From NCBI GenBank assembly GCA_902798425.1, contig CADBWR010000020.1, positions 1 through 40,980 of the forward strand: DNA of 40,980 nucleotides, read 5' to 3'. Below, one piece after another: positions 40,980 through 40,980 of the stretch (positions within the stretch are counted from its first letter, which is position 1; each line of letters starts with the position of its first letter). The notes under the pieces were generated by a model that worked only from the letters and a program-made list of their open reading frames with translations, ran no database searches and had not been told where the DNA came from. Position numbers and translations under genes: made by a program. The stretch comes from an uncultured Bacteroidales bacterium. Its GTDB lineage: Bacteria; Bacteroidota; Bacteroidia; Bacteroidales; Bacteroidaceae.

Positions 40980-40980
40980 C

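Overview
The window looks like a stretch of core chromosome from an anaerobic member of the Bacteroidales, most likely Prevotellaceae. The evidence is the many promoters of the Bacteroidetes form (TTTG, about 20 bases, TAnnTTTG), the absence of clear Shine-Dalgarno sites, families largely confined to Bacteroidetes (DUF3256, DUF4296, DUF5687, a cysteine-free DksA-like protein), a FeoA-FeoB fusion and a type 2 isoleucyl-tRNA synthetase. No phage, integrase, transposase, CRISPR array or rRNA was seen. Species cannot be fixed from sequence alone.

Layout. 1-7548 (+): the 3' end of a GH3 glycosidase, a hotdog thioesterase, engB, a HAD-type lipoprotein phosphatase, a CDF metal transporter, an ABC-F ATPase, recR, a small membrane protein, a GT2 glycosyltransferase and a GNAT acetyltransferase. 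7549-7880: two identical tRNA-Asp(GTC) genes with a good promoter and a terminator. 7881-14476: galE, converging on proS; then divergently an OmpA-type lipoprotein, mtgA and the feoAB fusion. 14483-22056: a lactate module. A minus-strand operon, lactate permease then lutA, lutB and lutC, is divergent from a 1019-residue FAD/Fe-S D-lactate dehydrogenase-like protein. This gives uptake plus oxidation of probably both lactate enantiomers. 22114-27178 (-): ftsK, a LolA-like carrier, a DUF5687 membrane protein and rlmH. 27356-40126 (+): a 3'-5' exonuclease, rlmI, tilS, ileS, the DksA-like gene, lspA, a DUF4296 lipoprotein, an overlapping small gene, a nupG-like transporter, rsmE, paaK and DUF3256. 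40127-40410 holds a candidate small RNA and terminators; rpmA and the 5'-truncated rplU close the window on the minus strand.

The most unusual feature is not a gene. At least eleven gene junctions or coding spots carry short tandem arrays with a strict 7-base period. The unit sequence differs at every locus (AAGAGTT, AACCATT, AATTCAT, GATGTCT/GATGTAA, CATAATG/CTTAATG, GATAAAT, GCCAAAA, AATTGAT and others). Many arrays run from the stop codon of one gene to the start of the next. One fills the space between two divergent promoters, one lies inside a signal-peptide coding region, and one is an apparent insertion in rlmI. A 21-base (3x7) repeat forms the end of tilS. I do not recognise this as a named element class. 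A second class, G/C-rich palindromes, is inserted in frame in the D-lactate dehydrogenase and ABC-F genes and has an intergenic relative near 40270.
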